Positions 52,607-64,000 of a DNA stretch of 64,000 nt are shown in pieces; within the stretch, counting starts at the first letter, position 1, and each line of letters begins with the position of its first letter. The stretch is from Steromphala cineraria (taxonomy: Eukaryota > Mollusca > Gastropoda > Trochida > Trochidae), in NCBI GenBank assembly GCA_916613615.1, contig OU744721.1, forward strand, positions 54,136,747 through 54,200,746, in the 5' to 3' direction. Made by a program: the position numbers and the translations under genes. Below the pieces are notes generated by a model. It was given only the letters and a program-made list of their open reading frames with translations, was not told where the DNA came from and did no database searches.

Positions 52607-54686
52607 TTCGTAATTACTTTCATACAGATATTTTATTGTCTACACTATTTCCTGCCTGTTTCCTAATTAAAAGCTATTAAATGACTTTAGCAGGTAGGTT
52701 ATATAATGCACAGTTATCAGCACCTGGCTATTTTATTACTTCAAATAATGAGGTAACATCAAAAAGCATTTTTCTCCAATTGGTAAATTATAATCTGTTA
52801 AAATTAAGAATACTGTTTGTTCTACATGTATCTGATAAAGGTGAAGAACTATTTTGGGAAAGGTTGATTTAATAAGTATGATATCGGGTATTGTTATGAA
52901 AAATATCTTCTCTATGTATAAGAGTGAAAACGTTTAGATTGTCATTGAAACTATAAATATATATATATTTTCAATGCCCTATTAAAATAATGTTTTAAAC
53001 AAGACATCAGTCATCATCCAATACATACATGTACCTTTCATTATAAATTGTAACTTAAGATGTTGTTTTGTAAATAGGTGCAATTAAAGATATATTTCTA
53101 ATTATGAATCATCCATGACTAAATGAAATATTTTATCCTGATGAAAAATTAGGTTAAAGTTAATGCAATTCTTTAAAATCGGTTTCAATGGAAGTCCTTG
53201 TAAAACTTTGTTTTAAGTAAGGGTCTTAAATTGTATGTTAACATCATGAAAAATAACAAGAAACAACTGTGCACGCAGATGTAACAGTTCACGTGTGAGC
53301 ATTGTTTATGGTGAAGATACTTATGGTTTCTCATGTTCAGTCTTATGAGGCGAGATAAGCTGCATGTTGTAGGATTATGCGCACACCATGGTTTTATTCT
53401 TTGTCTTACATATTCATAAATAGAAATTGCAAGATGATTAACTTAACTACCGATTTGTAGAAAGTTAAGATGTGCCGATGATGTGTAGTATGTTTAATAG
53501 ACGGTCAAACTTTAGACTTTTCCTCTTAGCTTGTGTTGTTTTACATAACGAGGGCATACATCGCAGGAATCCCGTCCCTTTTAACACGTCACGAGCGCGT
53601 TTTATTCTGTTCGCCTGTCTTATTTCGCGGTGTATTTATAAAGTCGTAACTATGCCGTTACTACGTCGATTTCCGAAATTTCAAGTTGAGTCTATGTCAA
53701 ATGGCTTTCATGAATCCCGAAGTTGCCATATAGCATTTCAGTAAATCTTCAATGTTCCTTATTTGACACATTATCTCCACAAAGAGGCAGATCAAGTCAT
53801 GAAATGTTGATTCTAACATGACACGAAAACTAGTTTGAAAATACTGCCTTCTGATTGGTTACTCATAAACATTTTGGAGTAATTATTTCGCCGATAATCA
53901 CCTCTAAATATTTACGACCGCTTCACATTCCTCCGCGCACGCATACACAATCTGCACTCAGCGACTTTCTGTTTACAATCTAGACATGTTGGCGACGACA
54001 CTTTAAATTTCAATATCAGAAACTTGTCGACATTTTGAAACATCAACAAATTTTAATCTAATAACGAGGTTTTTGGTTCCTGTTTGAAGTGTTTCTTACT
54101 GCTTCGCGATGTAAATGAATCACAGTCTACAAATCAACGATCGCACATGTACCTCTCATACGGCGATTCATCAAATGAACGGAAGCGACTTTATTCTTTA
54201 ATTTCGCGGAATGCTGTCACTGCCCCTACCTCTAATTTACACTTTTCCTGTCACAGTCTCCCCAACCATGACACAAAAAATAACTTTCTTGACAGCTTCC
54301 ACTAGATTTAAGTTTGAAACAGTTCACAGACACGTAGTGAACAACTATTTTCAGAGTAACGTCCCTTGATTTGGTCAGTCCTTGTCGCTCTTGTAGGGGT
54401 GATGGGTCGACCCATGTATTTAGGTAAAAAATCGAAACTTTGACGACATTGAAATCTGTATTCTATTGATGGTATGCTCAATAGATTTTTTTTGAGTCTA
54501 TTCAAACATGTTTTTTTCTGTATGTAATGACATTTTAATTGTTATGTGTTCTTTGTGAAAGTGGACTGTACCGTTGTTTTGCAAGTGAGTGGAAGCGGTC
54601 TGCACCGGTTTGACCTAATCACATTGCTTTTGCGCAAGTCAAAATAGTTCCACCTTTTTTTACTAATTAGTCATGTTAGAATGGTG
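52607..54686. other. AT-rich sequence without recognised gene
   Basis: Only short unsupported frames. A partial relative of the 3530 MITE (AGAGGCAGATCAAGTCATG) lies at about 53770. Nothing else assigned. Confidence 0.5.
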
Positions 54687-54836
54687 ATAAATCCATTCTG
54701 TTTTGTATTTTGGGGTTGTATGTCGTGCATTCTTCTAGGGGTAAAGAATGCACGACATACAACCCCAAAATACAAAACAGAATGGATAAAGAATGCACGA
54801 CATACAACCCCAAAATACAAAACAGAATGGATTTAT
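54687..54836. repeat. Three-armed perfect palindrome
   Basis: Arm 54693-54734 starts CCATTCTGTTTTGTATTTTG. It is inverted without mismatch at 54744-54785 and again at 54789-54830, and flank bases extend pairing with the outer copy to 54687/54836. Confidence 0.92.
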
Positions 54837-56095
54837 CCCCTAATTATTAGTAAAATGGGAGATGCCTGATTGGTGGCAATCACAGTTGGTTGTCTATTGC
54901 AAGCGTGTGTAATAAATATATTACCACACTTTGTCATGTTTGAAGGAATTATTTCGCCTTTGCGCTATCATATACGAAGAGAGGGTAACTCTTTTCTTGC
55001 ATGTTGTATCTAATTGGACCTCGTATATTACTGACTCATCAATAGATTGTAATTTTACCGCTTGATAACAACTTCATTCCTCGATAAGGTTCTTAGTGTT
55101 TGGGCAGGCCGGTAGGTAGATGAAAATTAAGGGCGACGTTTCTTCCCTTTGTTTTCAGAATTATAAGTCTTTAATAGCTCAGCAGAAAACGGAATTTCCA
55201 ATCACAGAACATAACAAGTATTTGATGTGTCACTGTCTTTTCCACATAAACGCTTTCTATGTTACAAAATCCTGAATATAGAGGAGCTATTTGAAGAAAG
55301 TTACTGAATTGTATACTTCATCAGTAGGTGCATATGGGGGTTTTGGTCTACGGAGGCCAAACTCTATTTCCTCATTAATTATAAAATAAAAAACTGCTTC
55401 GCTTTGCTCAGAAGTTTTTCTCTATAGTAGGTGTTTATGGGCGTTCTGGACCACGGAGGCCTAAATGTATTGCCTCCTTAACCATAACACACAAAAAATG
55501 CTTTGCTTTACTCAGCAGTTCTCTGTGATAATAAATGAGGAAATATACTTTACATACCCTAATCCAGTACCCCCTTATACACCTACTATAAGATAAGTTT
55601 TTTGTGTACAGGACATGTCGAACAGGAATAATTGGTTAAGAAACAGTTTCCCTTTTTGCACTGTATATATCTTAATTGAATTTGCCAATTGTAAACGTGA
55701 GTAACGTGGTATCCACAGTGTCTTAAATTGAAATGTGGGTTTAATAATGAAGTGCAATGTGGCTGAAGTACCTTGCCCATGGACACAACACAGGTCACAA
55801 ATGTTTAGTGTCTCCACCGGGTTTCGAACCTTGGCAAGAACTTCATGTAAGACGACACGAAATTTTCATGGATCGTTTACATATGTTTATAAAACAAAAC
55901 CTACAACGGATATGTACCATGTATTCCCATAAAACAAAATGTAAACGCACGTTTTTCATATACGTAAATAATGTTATATGGTCAATGTATTCATAACACT
56001 GTCCATGTATATGTATGTGTGATGTTTGTCCTTGAAAGTGACTGACAACAAACACATAAAGCTCTATGTACATGCAAATGTTGAGTGTGTAGTCA
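54837..56095. other. Unassigned sequence with repeat fragments
   Basis: 55630-55740 resembles the array flanks at 1160-1290 and 27140-27260 (AAACAGTTTCCCTTT, GTATCCACAGTGT), a dispersed fragment. 55760-55830 has GGTTCGAAACCC on the minus strand with CCTTGCCCATGGACACAACA, probably a SINE remnant. No gene seen. Confidence 0.4.
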
Positions 56096-56099
56096 GAGA

Positions 56100-56325
56100 G
56101 AGTGACCGACAGCCGACAGCCGACAATTCATTTCCATGTATGATACAATATATTCTTGTATACTCAGTAGGAGTGGCCGACAGCCGACAGCCGACGATGC
56201 ATATCTATTTATAGCAACTTACTTGTGTATAGTCAGTAAGAGTGGCCGACAGCCGACAGCCGACGATGCATTTTCAATCATTGTAATAACATTCTTGTAC
56301 TTGAGTGAATAGTCAGTAAGAGTGA
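56100..56325. repeat. CGACAGC triplicated motif repeat
   Basis: Three units of about 70 bp, each with CCGACAGCCGACAGCCGAC preceded by AGTCAG-AGAGTG. The inverse motif CGGCTGTCGGC appears again near 63970. Confidence 0.8.
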
Positions 56326-59148
56326 TCGTAAACCAAAACAAGTTTTCGATTGAGCCACAAGAAATAGATGGCTTGTTAATTAACGATTTTTCTTTTTAAT
56401 GGATATTTGTTAATTCGATTTATTTTCCTGAAGACTGTTTTAGAACGTTTTAAGAGGTAATAAAAATATGCTTTTTATCACTGTCAAGGTTTATCAAATA
56501 TGTCCGATCTATTTTGTAGAAATACTAGTCATTACTTATATATTTGCACACATGTCGGTATTTTTCACTTTATTATTTAGGTCATCCTTCTTGCGTGATT
56601 TTTTTAAAAAACTGATCAGATGTCGACAACATTGTAATCTTTTCCCGAAAGTTACATTACTGTCCATATTATTATAATGGGGCTGCAACAATGTTGTACA
56701 TACAGCAACCTTTAGGTATGCTAGTGTTTTGCGCTGGAGTTAGGAGAGATGGAGATAGGACCCAGAAGTTACGTTAACGTTTTGCGACATTTTGATTTTG
56801 TAAAAAGAAAATGCGAAAGTAGAGAATTTAAAATTACTTCGGGAAAGGCTTACATGCAAGCAAACCACCTCAACTTAGCGTTACACCTTATGATCATTTT
56901 ACGACATGTCGTATTGCGACTCCGACACCTATATTCACGAGTGTATTGTTTGTTATTCAAACAACATAAAAACCTTACTTCTGTTGTAAATTGAAATTGC
57001 CTTGTATAATCAATCAACCGATAGTTTTATTTTCCATCTGCTGTCTTAGTTAATCAGTGTTATTGTTTATAATCATACGGTAGACCGTCAAAGATGTACT
57101 CGAAATGAAAACTGCCGCGACGGTATGTTTTTTAAATGACGCCATCAAACAACATTCGGTATCCCCCAAATTTTATTCCTGAACCATATTTTTTATTCGT
57201 CTGAGCTCATCATAATTTATTTTAAGCAATATCTAAACTATATGTACCATTAAAAGATCATATTGAAAATACGAAGAAGGTGATTTAAGTGCTTTATTCC
57301 TTTTGGTTTCCGCTTTTGTCATTTGAAAGAAACCTTTTCACGGAAAGCGCGTTTTATAAAAGTACGCTTAAATGATAAGAAGTAGCGTAATTTGCCGATT
57401 TTTCGATGCAGTTTTAAAACCAATAAATCTTACAATCGTCCGTTGACCCCAATACATTTATATTACAAATTTGAATAAAAATATATATAAAAGAATATAA
57501 ACGAATTAACTAAAAGTATTTGGCCGTTTCATATCTCCTCAATAGTGTTTAAGAAAGCATGTCAATTTAGATCAAAATATTGTTATAAAACATTAGCCTT
57601 TGTCATTGTTGCCGGGGTTTTCTGAAAGCAAACCTCTCGTTAAACAGTCCCTGGGCTACTATTTTAATCATTTTCTAATAACAAGCTCATGACTACTATT
57701 TACAGCTGCGTACCCTGAGTTTGTTCACTTGCTTTTGTATCTTCGTGCAATTATCATGAACTTTTACTTTTCTGTCGACGCCAATAAAATAACCACAGGA
57801 GCACTAACAATGGATCATCAATTGTCCATGTGTACAATAGTCATTCCCAAAACACATTTAGGGATCACTGCTCTTGAATGTCTATATTTGGCACGATTGT
57901 ATTAATACGACAGATGGGGTCTTATTTGTGAAATTCTTAAATAATTGTGATTTTCTTAAATTTCAATTAGAATATCCCATACAGACGTAAGATAAAAAAA
58001 AGCAAAATTACATTGCCTTAATGCCAAGAAACAAGTATGACTTAGACCTGAATTTGTTGATCACGTATGAAGGATTTTGTAAAGCAAAGTAAAAAATAGT
58101 GTTTTCGAAATATTGACACCTTGTCAATTTATTGACCTGCCAAACTTGTTGTTTTTATCTGTTAGATATGAAATACGGGAACGTTAAAGCAAACTAAATC
58201 CTAATTTACGTTGTGAAATTTAAATATTATCCATTTCGTTATCACTATGATAGGATACCTCAAAGACTTTCAAAATTATATGATATTTGCACTAGAATAC
58301 GTACGGGTAAGTGAATAAACTTACGGTACGCAGCTGTAATTCCGAAATCCGCAACTCTACAATATCAGCTACATGTACATGTAAATGCAACCGCCGATAT
58401 TTCATCCTTATCTTTATAACATTAACTGTTTGCGCTGTAGAGAGTGTTATTCACGGGGACTGGCATTTGGATCTCTTGGGTTTTGATAAACTTTTTATTG
58501 AGTTTAAGTTACGGCTTTTAAGAACTGTAACATATGATATTCCGGATGATTCTTTGACACAATAACCTGATTTCAAAGGATATTTATTGTCATCATGATA
58601 ATATAGAAGAGTTACCGACTGAGACCGCAGTGTTCATCATTCACGTGTTCGAGGGTTCGTCTAATTTTAACCTGAGGTAGAGGTCGGGACTTACTTCAGA
58701 CACTAGCTCAACACTATATACATCCAAATTCAAATCTACCATCAACATACGTATAATTTCTTTCTGTCTATACACATCAACACTTTCCTTAAATAAACTG
58801 AAGTACAAGAGAAGAACCCACCACAGCTTGATTAATTCAATATCTAAAATAAATGTCATGCATTTGGCTACCGTACAATTATCTGCAGAAGTTTCATAGA
58901 GAATATTTATGTTAAGTTATTTGTTTATCATAATATCTTTGTTCAATGGAGTCAGGGGTATGAAATGTAAATAACACTAACATGACAACCATCTTGTTGA
59001 AAACTTTGAAAACGTGTGAAGATTAGAGGTTATTTAATCATTTGAACACATAAATTTACGTTTATATCAGACAATCAAGTTTTTATCAGAATACATTTAA
59101 AAAATTGAAAAATTGAGTTTTCATATCTACAAAAAACGGGCTCGAACT
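56326..59148. other. AT-rich sequence without recognised gene
   Basis: Short frames only (for example 56749-56994 and 58311-58565), none with family motifs, splice context or paralogues in the window. Confidence 0.5.
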
Positions 59149-59307
59149 CATCTTCCTACGCAGAGCCTAAAAGGCCAGTTTCCAAACTGTCATTTTATGC
59201 CTTGCTGCATAGCCTTGAGCCTAGCAGCACAGAAAAGTAAAGTCTCCGCAGCAAGGCATAAAATGACAGTTTGGAAACTGGCCTTTGAGGCTCTGCGTAG
59301 GAAGATG
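59149..59307. repeat. Long hairpin with 60-bp arms
   Basis: Arm 59149-59208 (CATCTTCCTACGCAGAGCCT...) pairs with 59248-59307 with one mismatch. The loop is 39 bases. Flanks (CTCGAACT / GGTTCGAA) extend pairing imperfectly. Confidence 0.92.
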
Positions 59308-59613
59308 GTTCGAACTGTGAACGGAATGGATTTTGTGGCAACTGTTTGCGAACTTTATAGAGGCAGTCGGACGTACTTAAAACGGAAGGGTGTTCAACGA
59401 TGTTATCCTACAATTTGACGTAGGGATTACCATACCTCGAATGGAATTGCCGCACTTAGACCCTTTCAAGATCGTACTAAGACGTCTTTCAGTCGGAAAT
59501 CACTTTCATTGACGGTTGTGGATAGTTTTTACAACGTCCATGGCGTCAGAAAACAGATCCAACCCAACTATAGTATATCAATTTGCAGTTCATTTTGGTT
59601 TACAAGTTCATAC

Positions 59614-59932
59614 GGGGGCGGGATAGCGCAGTGGTTAGCGCCTTCGGCTTCGTAACAAGAGGTCCGTGGTTCGAATCCCGCCAGGGGCCCGGCAACTTTG
59701 TCTGCAGTAAAGAACTGTTCTACACGCAGTCAGGTTTGGGTGCAATGCTCCACTGAATCCCAGTGCAGTACCACCAATGGTTGCTAGTTCCAGCCGATGC
59801 TCGCAGGTTTCACCGCAACGCATAGCCACAATAGTGTTGCGGGCTTTCTCCCTGCAATAATACTAGCAGCCGCGATATAAGTGAAATAATCTTGATAGCG
59901 GCGTTTAACCCCACATCACCTCACCTCACCTC
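59614..59932 (+). mobile_element. tRNA-derived SINE with clean target duplications
   Basis: The 5' head has A box ATAGCGCAGTGGTTAGCG and B box GGTTCGAATCC within GGGGGCGGGA...TCCCGCCAGGGGCC. A central domain (CCCAGTGCAGTACCACC, GGTTTCACCGC) follows, then a tail GGCGTTTAACCCCACATCAC with CACCT repeats. The target duplication ACAAGTTCATAC is at 59602-59613 and 59933-59944. Pol III transcribed by family knowledge. Confidence 0.92.
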
Positions 59933-59944
59933 ACAAGTTCATAC

Positions 59945-61980
59945 ACAGGTCTAAAGCTTCACACATTGTTACAACATATCGTATCCGTTGTAAGTACGTT
60001 TGAGAAATTCTTATTTAATAGGTGTTACTACTTTAATTATGAAAACAAAATGTATATTTTGTAATTTTGATAAAACAAACTATTTTTCATGACTCTTTTA
60101 TGTTGTCAATTAATAATCAAGAACAAAACGTTTTGGACAAGGAATTGACCTACATGTAACTGATCATGATTATTATGCATTGTTTTACTTTGACAGTGAG
60201 AACAGGATTGAAAACGGTAGGGAATGTGCTTGTTTTTTATTGAAAACGGACCATGACGTGATAATTTTACAAATATCACGCACTACGCACCGAATGGGAA
60301 TGTAGTCAAAAACCTGAATAACTCCTTTAAAACGAGTTTGTCGAGTTCAAAACGATAAAGAACGGGATTGTGCGCATTTCTAAACTAAACTTAAAACTAG
60401 ATGTGAACTGTTTAAGGGCTGGATTAAACTGACTGAAAACGAAGTAAACAGGTAATCTTACCTACGAAAGACCATTGGTACCAATGGTCTTTCGTACTTA
60501 CCCGATCGTAATGTACTGATTATTTTAAGACCGGGTAGAACGTAGTATTAGCTACCATGGTGTGTCTCAGGCATTAGATGTTATGTTTTAAAGTACGATA
60601 TCAAGAAATAAAATATTTAAAATTGAAAAATACCAACGTACATGTAGGTAAGTTGAAAATGTTAAGCGTTGACTCAATTTTGAGAAACAAGGAGTATTTC
60701 GGGTACCCGACAATGGCCTAAGTCGCTCGTGCTGCACGTGTATCCCGCTGAAATGTGCATGACTATTGTTTATGTGGCCACAGAAAACACCAATTTAATA
60801 ACACAATAAACGTACTAATGATTATTTAGATAATATGTCAATAGTATAATTAAATTATAAGAGTAATGTTTCTTTAATCATTAGGTCATGGATAACATCA
60901 TCGTTGCAACTCGCCTACGTGGTCTACTGGTTAGCTTACTTGTCGTTATTCTCTCCCCACAGAGGCAGATTAAGTCATGTTGATTTAGAGAAAATATGTT
61001 TAAGGGACAGATTTGCACTTTATACAAGGAAAATGTAAAACTCTTAGAGAACTTTTGCGTAAGGCGCACTAATTTGCATAATGTTTTTACAATATCAAAA
61101 TAATATGGGATTATTTTATAATTCTTTAGTATTCGATGGTTACATGGGTCCGTCTAATTTGCACATGTAACTTGGGAAAGTTCGATTAAAGTAAATAAAT
61201 AACATTTTTTTCATGTTTTCCGTCCATAGTGGTTCTCCTGTTGTGTCGACATGGTAATGATTACAACTTTTCATATTTCGTAAATTAGAGTTAAAACTTC
61301 AAGTAGTGTAAATGATGTGGAATACGATACCAAGATAAGATAACTTTATACCAGTTTGAACTTTCCGCACGGCAATCCTCGTACAAAATTCAGAATCAAC
61401 GTTAACCTGAAATCATTAAACCACAACAATGAAGTAATCACATCGCGCCAGATTAGTAGTAAGATTATTAAGATATTCATAACAGTAGTATCATTTTGAA
61501 TAGTGTATATCTTACATAATTTGTCTACTGATAGTCTGGCATAGCTTCAGTATTTGTTAAAATTTGCTGAATTCTCAAGCAATTGATCCTCGTTTTTCAA
61601 TTAACTTCATGTTAAGACGCAAAATATTTTAGGTAATGTGACAAACATTTGAGTAAATAGAAGCACAAAAATTGTTCCAAATCATAGTGAAGTTGTTTGC
61701 AAGTCAATCGTATTAAAATATGCTACGCATGTAGCACATAATGAAGAAATTATGATATCATTCTAGTGGGAATTTGCAAGTGGTGATAACATGACACACT
61801 ATGTTTTTTGGGAAATTGGGCAATATATTTTACGCTGAGCACAAGTGTAGGCTCTGAACGAGCATGTGTCACGTTATAACGTGAGTGTTGACTGCACAAT
61901 TTCTACTCTCGCGCGGTTCCTGTATGAATTATAGTGTGTATCCATATTCAGTAAAAGTAAACCTAGCCTCAATAAAACTT
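59945..61980. other. Unassigned AT-rich sequence
   Basis: Contains the 34-bp palindrome 60463-60496 and a partial MITE end at 60950 (CTCTCCCCACAGAGGCAGAT). No gene seen. Confidence 0.5.
60463..60496. repeat. Perfect 34-bp palindrome
   Basis: TACGAAAGACCATTGGT followed directly by its inverse, no loop, with a GGTACC centre. Confidence 0.93.
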
Positions 61981-62182
61981 GTTTCACTCCGATATTGAGT
62001 CTAGCGAGAGGTAGTAGCGGGTCGCGTCAGCTGACCTTTCGCCGGCCTATGATACCCTAACGTTATCTTTGCAAATGCAGACTTTTAGCGGCTTAGTAAG
62101 ATGATCCCTGATTGGTCAAATCCAAAGATCGCCTGACGCGACTCGCTACTACGTCTCGCTGGACTCAATATCGAAGTAAAAC
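61981..62182. mobile_element. MITE with 50-bp inverted ends
   Basis: The left end 61981-62030 (GTTTCACTCCGATATTGAGT...) pairs with 62133-62182 with a few mismatches. The interior of about 100 bp is unrelated. No target duplication recognised. Confidence 0.85.
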
Positions 62183-62526
62183 GGGATCTATTGCAAGTTA
62201 ACTTATTAACTTATCAAAACTTTCACATTTTCAAAAACCTATTTTGACAATTTGGACAAGGTTTGCAAAATCAGTCCCATTTCAATTTATCTAAATGTGA
62301 CAGCGGGATTGTTTCCTGATAAAAGCTGAGAAATAGTTTTATGTTTTTAACACTTCGTAGATGGATAAAACAGAATATATCTATATATCAAGGTAGACCG
62401 GAGAAATTGGAAAGTTACGATTTCATTAATGATGCACTTTTCTGAACTGTTGGCTCAGGCTACACAAAATGAATGACGAAAACATGTTATGTTAGATTAA
62501 ATCATTTGAAGATGTTTATGTTTTAA

Positions 62527-62747
62527 CTAGATTAGCGTTTGCGGGACACCGTAAAAGCAGAGCAGTCCCGAAACCGAATTCTTAGAGTGATTGCATAGCT
62601 CGTGACCTTGACCTTTGACCTTGAAAGTGAACGTGTCAAAATCGTTCCCCGATGTATGAGTAGTAAGTTATGAATAAGAGTTCTGGAAAAAAGTTATAGC
62701 TTATAATACGAGTGCGGCGGCGGCGTTGGAAACTTCACAAAAACTGA
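62527..62747 (-). mobile_element. Helitron-like element, copy 3, internally deleted
   Basis: Minus-strand TCAGTTTTTGTGAAGTTTCC from 62747, a GCC run, one TTTCAAGGTCAAAGGTCAAG cluster, and the 3' terminus CTAG at 62530-62527. 221 bp, lacking the core repeats. One hairpin base is changed. Confidence 0.85.
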
Positions 62748-64000
62748 TAGAATTGAATTAACTAATTAGAACTATAGAACTAATTAAGAATTGATTAGGA
62801 ATACACTTGAAATAATCGGAACGTTATTGAAAATTCGTTTCATAAAACCAACTCCTCTCATAACCCTGACAGTTCAATAACAGTGTAATGTTGGTCTCAA
62901 CTGCTTCGCTTCTCCCAGTTTTACCTATAGTTTGAATATAGAATAATTAGCAAATGTAATGTACTTTTGCCTATCAATCTAAAAAAGCTAGAAACAAGAG
63001 TAAAACTTCAAACTAAGTTAAGTAAAGCTTCTGATATAAAAGAAATTATTTAACCTGAGAGCGACATTACATCAGAGATGCAAAGCAGTTTCCATTGAGT
63101 AATTCTATTGTATCTATTTTATCTTTATATTTCTTCCTACACATGTTATCACGTCCGAAAACTTCAGTTAGTATAACGAAAATTATACGTTTGCTTCGAA
63201 AGTTTTTCAACATCGACAATAATAAATTGAAGATGTGTCGAAAGCGTGTCAAAGCTTACTTTCTAGTAATACATATCTTTGAAAAAAATGACGCATAGAC
63301 AATTAAATCTCATGATGTTCAATAAATTAAATAATCCGTCATTCTGTATACTGATTACAAATAACTAACAAACGTACATTTAGAGTTTAAGAATCGAGGT
63401 TTATAAAAAATACAATGGTTCTGCGATCACCTGAGAATCTTACTCTGCTTACATATCATTAATACAATATACTCCGATGGTACGCCTTAAATCTTAAAAT
63501 ATACATTTATACATTCACGTGTTTGATAACTGAAAGATTGTTAACAACACATTAAGCACAAACTCACTCACTCTCTCAAACATACTCTGCCTAAATATAC
63601 CTCTGGACAGCCGTACGCTGGCTTATCGATGCGGTAAGCTGCTATCAACATGACCTATTTTCTTCATTGCATGAAGACACATTTAATTCATATTCATTTA
63701 TTAATATTTTTGTATCGTACTCTGTATTTTCTTACAAATAAAAAGTGTTCTCCCACTCATCTACAATACGAAGGCAAGTTACTGTACTAATAGCCCATTG
63801 ACGCCATGCGTGACGTTGCCCGCGGTCAAGGGCGGATAACTCCAAGCGTCAAAACTGGAAAATTGTCAATTGAAAAAGACAGTTATTTAAATAAATTAAT
63901 ATCTAAAATTTCACAAACTATATGAAATAAATGTTTGGATATACATGTACATTGTATTTGGAACTGTATGGTCGGCTGTCGGCTAAACGTCTAGACTATA
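62748..64000. other. Unassigned AT-rich sequence to the window end
   Basis: No supported gene, RNA or repeat apart from the CGGCTGTCGGC motif near 63970. Confidence 0.5.

Noticed and set aside
53472..53744. 90-codon plus-strand ORF
   Set aside because: No motif, no splice or paralogue support; composition like surrounding non-coding DNA.
59617..59690. Functional tRNA gene
   Set aside because: A and B boxes are good, but the head is fused to a SINE body and tail and flanked by a 12-bp target duplication.

Overview
The window is eukaryotic, AT-rich and intron-rich. It is most likely a bivalve or related lophotrochozoan (inference). The basis is a fucolectin/multi-EGF receptor family in tandem, together with a DIRS tyrosine-recombinase retroelement, an L1-like LINE, Helitron-type elements with core repeats and tRNA-headed SINEs. 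No intact cellular ORF exceeds one exon, so host genes were read by joining exons at GT/AG borders. Most long ORFs belong to mobile elements.

The central feature is a head-to-tail array, all on the minus strand, of paralogous genes for a predicted type I membrane receptor. The order is signal peptide, short Cys-rich module, fucolectin-like (F5/8C-type, FTP) lectin domain on two exons, laminin/MEGF-type EGF modules, one transmembrane helix, and a short cytoplasmic tail with three tyrosine motifs ending YENI. Gene 1 runs 26276 to 8939 (ten exons, all junctions in frame). Gene 2 runs 50535 to 39377 (nine usable exons plus one destroyed exon). A third copy ('gene 0') enters at the left edge with only its signal-peptide exon (273-337). 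The flanks are also duplicated: 1-9.1 kb aligns in blocks with about 26-39.5 kb. Differences between the two units therefore show which insertions are young and where their empty sites lie. Homology to the array stops near 50.58 kb, so gene 2 is probably its upstream-most member.

Mobile elements: (i) an 8.3-kb DIRS element (10929-19223, minus) sits in the last intron of gene 1, between the transmembrane and tail exons. It has inverted terminal repeats, an internal complementary region, Gag, RT/RNase H and tyrosine recombinase, and carries two internal tandem duplications. (ii) An L1-like LINE (28402-34062, minus) with a 16-bp target-site duplication is nested inside a Helitron-like element (27503 to about 34317). 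(iii) Three copies of another Helitron-like family (44740-45523, 51339-52606, 62527-62747) have 5' TC, 3' hairpin plus CTAG, and internal arrays of TCAAGGTCA motifs. (iv) There are also SINEs, a Tc1 relic, a LINE fragment, several MITEs and long palindromes.

From 52.6 kb to the right edge I recognise no host gene; it holds repeats, palindromes, a SINE with clean target-site duplications, and unassigned AT-rich sequence. No CRISPR, operon, rRNA or functional tRNA gene was seen.
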